Below are positions 13,572 through 14,928 of a DNA stretch of 14,928 bases, in pieces (positions within the stretch are counted from its first letter, which is position 1; the number at the start of each line of letters is the position of its first letter). The DNA is from Actinomycetota bacterium (GTDB taxonomy: Bacteria > Actinomycetota > Acidimicrobiia > IMCC26256). The notes below the pieces were generated by a model. That model made no database searches, had not been told where the DNA came from, and saw only the letters and a list, made by a program, of their open reading frames with translations. Both the position numbers and the translations under genes were made by a program. Location of the stretch: NCBI GenBank assembly GCA_009702955.1, contig WLHA01000007.1:1-14928 (forward strand), written 5' to 3'.

Positions 13572-14147
13572 CTACGAAGCGATTCGAACTAGTCCTAAGC
13601 GCATCCCGCTCAGTACAGCCTGGGTACGGTTATGAGCCTCAAGCTTTGTGTAGATGGATCCGAGGTGATTCTTCACTGTCTTGAGGCTGATGAATAGTTG
13701 CGCCGCAATCTCCTGGCTGCTTCGCCCCTCAGCGAGTTGCTGAAGCACTTCGTGCTCACGACGCGTGAGCGGTCCTCGGTCAGATGAATTTGAGACCAAT
13801 CGAAGTATTACGGGGTGCTCGATCGAGGTGACTGCGGCTAGAAATTCAACAGAGCCGTCTTGAGGCCCAATTACAGCTGAGGCACCTGAGACCATTGCAT
13901 TTGAGCGTTCGGCCGAACCTGACGCACCAATTAAAACGATACGAGAATCAGGAGCCTGCTGTGCAACAGCCTTTACGCTCGCAATTGATGACACGACCAC
14001 AACATCGGGCGACAGCCCAGCTGCAAGTCTTGCGCCATCTAAGGCCTCTTCGGCCTCTGCGATCACAGTGGCACCACCCTCGGCGCAGATTGATCGCACG
14101 GCATCTCTGACGAGTCGTTGATCATGGATTACGAGTACTGAGGTCAT
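13572..14147 (-). CDS. LuxR-type DNA-binding regulator with a degenerate receiver domain
   Basis: The 191-residue product has the length and plan of a NarL/FixJ response regulator. Residues 125-190 are a complete LuxR helix-turn-helix (LTRREHEVLQQLAEG, then SSQEIAAQLFISLKTVKNHLGSIYTKL), which binds DNA. Residues 1-110 follow the receiver fold but lack its chemistry: the acidic pair is H8-D9, the phosphoacceptor aspartate is S53 (DVVVVSS), and the conserved lysine is replaced near P95 (AVIGPQD). It therefore probably does not respond to phosphorylation by a histidine kinase, and may be controlled by ligand, dimerisation or expression level. The ATG has AGGAG at 14155-14159, seven bases upstream. 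No kinase gene is adjacent. It is convergent with rpsA and divergent from coaE. Confidence 0.92.
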   Translation of the reverse strand: MTSVLVIHDQRLVRDAVRSICAEGGATVIAEAEEALDGARLAAGLSPDVVVVSSIASVKAVAQQAPDSRIVLIGASGSAERSNAMVSGASAVIGPQDGSVEFLAAVTSIEHPVILRLVSNSSDRGPLTRREHEVLQQLAEGRSSQEIAAQLFISLKTVKNHLGSIYTKLEAHNRTQAVLSGMRLGLVRIAS

Positions 14148-14252
14148 CGCGTTGCTCCTAGTCGGATTTAGTCCTGTGTTTCAGGATCTCTTCCTGTGGA
14201 TGCTTCATCGGCACGCGAATGGGGCGACTCAAGGGCCAAAACCACACTCTTT

Positions 14253-14262
14253 GGAATATTCC
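14253..14262. promoter_or_regulatory. Perfect 10-base palindrome GGAATATTCC between luxR-type gene and coaE
   Basis: GGAATATTCC reads the same on both strands and lies in the 185-base divergent region, about 106 bases from the regulator start and 71 from coaE. NarL-type regulators often bind short palindromes near their own genes, so self-regulation is possible. A chance match in a region this size is not excluded. Confidence 0.25.
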
Positions 14263-14320
14263 TCGCATATCTCAGTTAGCCCACTGGTGGCCTCGGTTTT
14301 TCTCCAGTGTTCCAATGCTC

Positions 14321-14326
14321 TACGCT
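14321..14326 (+). promoter_or_regulatory. -10 element of a leaderless promoter for coaE
   Basis: TACGCT is followed by six bases and then the GTG at 14333. No Shine-Dalgarno site is present and no clear -35 is seen. Confidence 0.5.
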
Positions 14327-14332
14327 CACCAT

Positions 14333-14928
14333 GTGCTGCTCATTGGACTCACAGGCGGGATCGGTTCAGGTAAATCGACGGTTGCTGCTCTATTAGAGGC
14401 AAGAGGCGCCCTAATTGTGGATGCCGATGCCATTGCTCGTGAGGTCGTGGAGCCCGGCTCCCCGACGCTGGCTCTATTAGTGGAGCGTTTCGGCGCAGAG
14501 ATCCTTGGCCCAGACGGTGCGCTCAATCGAACCGCTCTAGCAAATATTGCCTTTGCATCGAGTGAACTTCGCAAGGAGCTCGAGTCGATTACCCATCCAG
14601 CAATTGGCGAGGTCTTCTTCAAACGCCTTGCCGAGGCGCCTTCCGACGCAGTCGTCGTTCACGATGTACCGCTTCTAGCTGAGTCCGCGGGAGCGTTGGC
14701 TCGTGGATATGGCGCAATCGTTGTTGTTGAGACACCTAAAGAATTGCGCCTGCTCAGGCTTGATGGGCGCGGGATTCCCAGGGCCGACGCTGAGGCGCGC
14801 ATGGCGGCACAGGCAACAGATGAAGAGCGTCGAGAAATTGCCACTCACGTAATTGACAACCAGGGCGACCATGCGACGCTCGAGTATTTGGTTGATGGAT
14901 TGTGGAACGATCTACTGATCCTTCGTGA
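14333..14928 (+). CDS. coaE: Dephospho-CoA kinase, 3' end cut by the window
   Basis: CoaE phosphorylates the 3'-hydroxyl of the ribose in dephospho-CoA with ATP, the last step of coenzyme A synthesis. The GTG at 14333 begins MLLIGLTGGIGSGKST, a P-loop kinase start with K14 and S15. DADAIAREVVEPG (the acceptor-binding segment with the conserved DAD), THPAI and HDVPLLAE follow in the order expected. 198 codons are present and the frame is still open at the last base (a GA remains), so the stop lies outside; typical bacterial CoaE is about 200 residues, while mycobacterial CoaE carries an extra C-terminal UPF0157 domain, and which form this is cannot be told. It has a leaderless-type start and lies downstream of rpsA, as in M. 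tuberculosis, with the LuxR-type gene inserted between them. Confidence 0.95.
   Translation, partial: MLLIGLTGGIGSGKSTVAALLEARGALIVDADAIAREVVEPGSPTLALLVERFGAEILGPDGALNRTALANIAFASSELRKELESITHPAIGEVFFKRLAEAPSDAVVVHDVPLLAESAGALARGYGAIVVVETPKELRLLRLDGRGIPRADAEARMAAQATDEERREIATHVIDNQGDHATLEYLVDGLWNDLLILR

Overview
This window reads as a stretch of chromosome from an actinobacterium of moderate GC content. The evidence is an ANTAR-domain response regulator very like PdtaR, a four-S1-domain RpsA with a long acidic tail, many GTG starts, and a gene order (trpB-trpA ... pdtaR ... polA ... rpsA ... coaE) that matches the Mycobacterium tuberculosis chromosome (Rv1612, Rv1613, Rv1626, Rv1629, Rv1630, Rv1631). 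The fatty-acid and fasciclin genes would suit a free-living lineage such as an acidimicrobial one, but that placement is a guess.

Layout. 1-1830 (+): the end of a tryptophan operon, with trpB (5' end cut by the window), trpA and a small HIT-like protein whose 3' coding end contains an intrinsic terminator. 1984-2523 (+): a secreted FAS1/fasciclin lipoprotein, closed by a perfect 13-bp hairpin. 2602-5019 (-): a dienelactone-hydrolase-family enzyme downstream of an MFS transporter with an unusual N-terminal soluble domain. 5099-5569 (+): a Bcp/PrxQ peroxiredoxin, followed by tRNA-Leu(CAA). 5893-6291 (+): a one-pass membrane protein whose end overlaps a convergent acyl-CoA dehydrogenase (6280-7434, -). 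7479-8436 (+): a coiled-coil protein overlapping pdtaR. 8491-11894 (+): polA and a SAM-dependent methyltransferase. 12003-13427 (+): rpsA. 13572-14147 (-): a LuxR-type regulator with a receiver domain that has lost its phosphoacceptor. 14333-end (+): coaE, running off the window.

The core genes cover tryptophan synthesis, translation (RpsA, tRNA-Leu), DNA repair and replication (PolA), coenzyme A synthesis (CoaE) and RNA-level signalling (PdtaR). The genes between trpA and pdtaR (FAS1, hydrolase, transporter, peroxiredoxin, acyl-CoA dehydrogenase) take the place of lgt, pykA and cyd, which lie there in M. tuberculosis, so the block looks like a conserved backbone with lineage-specific filling.

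The strongest pattern beyond the genes is in the starts. Six genes on both strands have TAnnnT exactly 6 or 7 bases before a GTG or ATG and no Shine-Dalgarno site, as expected of leaderless transcripts. The genes with a good Shine-Dalgarno site lack that element at that position. I see no CRISPR array, insertion sequence, phage gene or defence system, and no convincing undescribed multi-gene system. No gap between genes exceeds about 185 bases.
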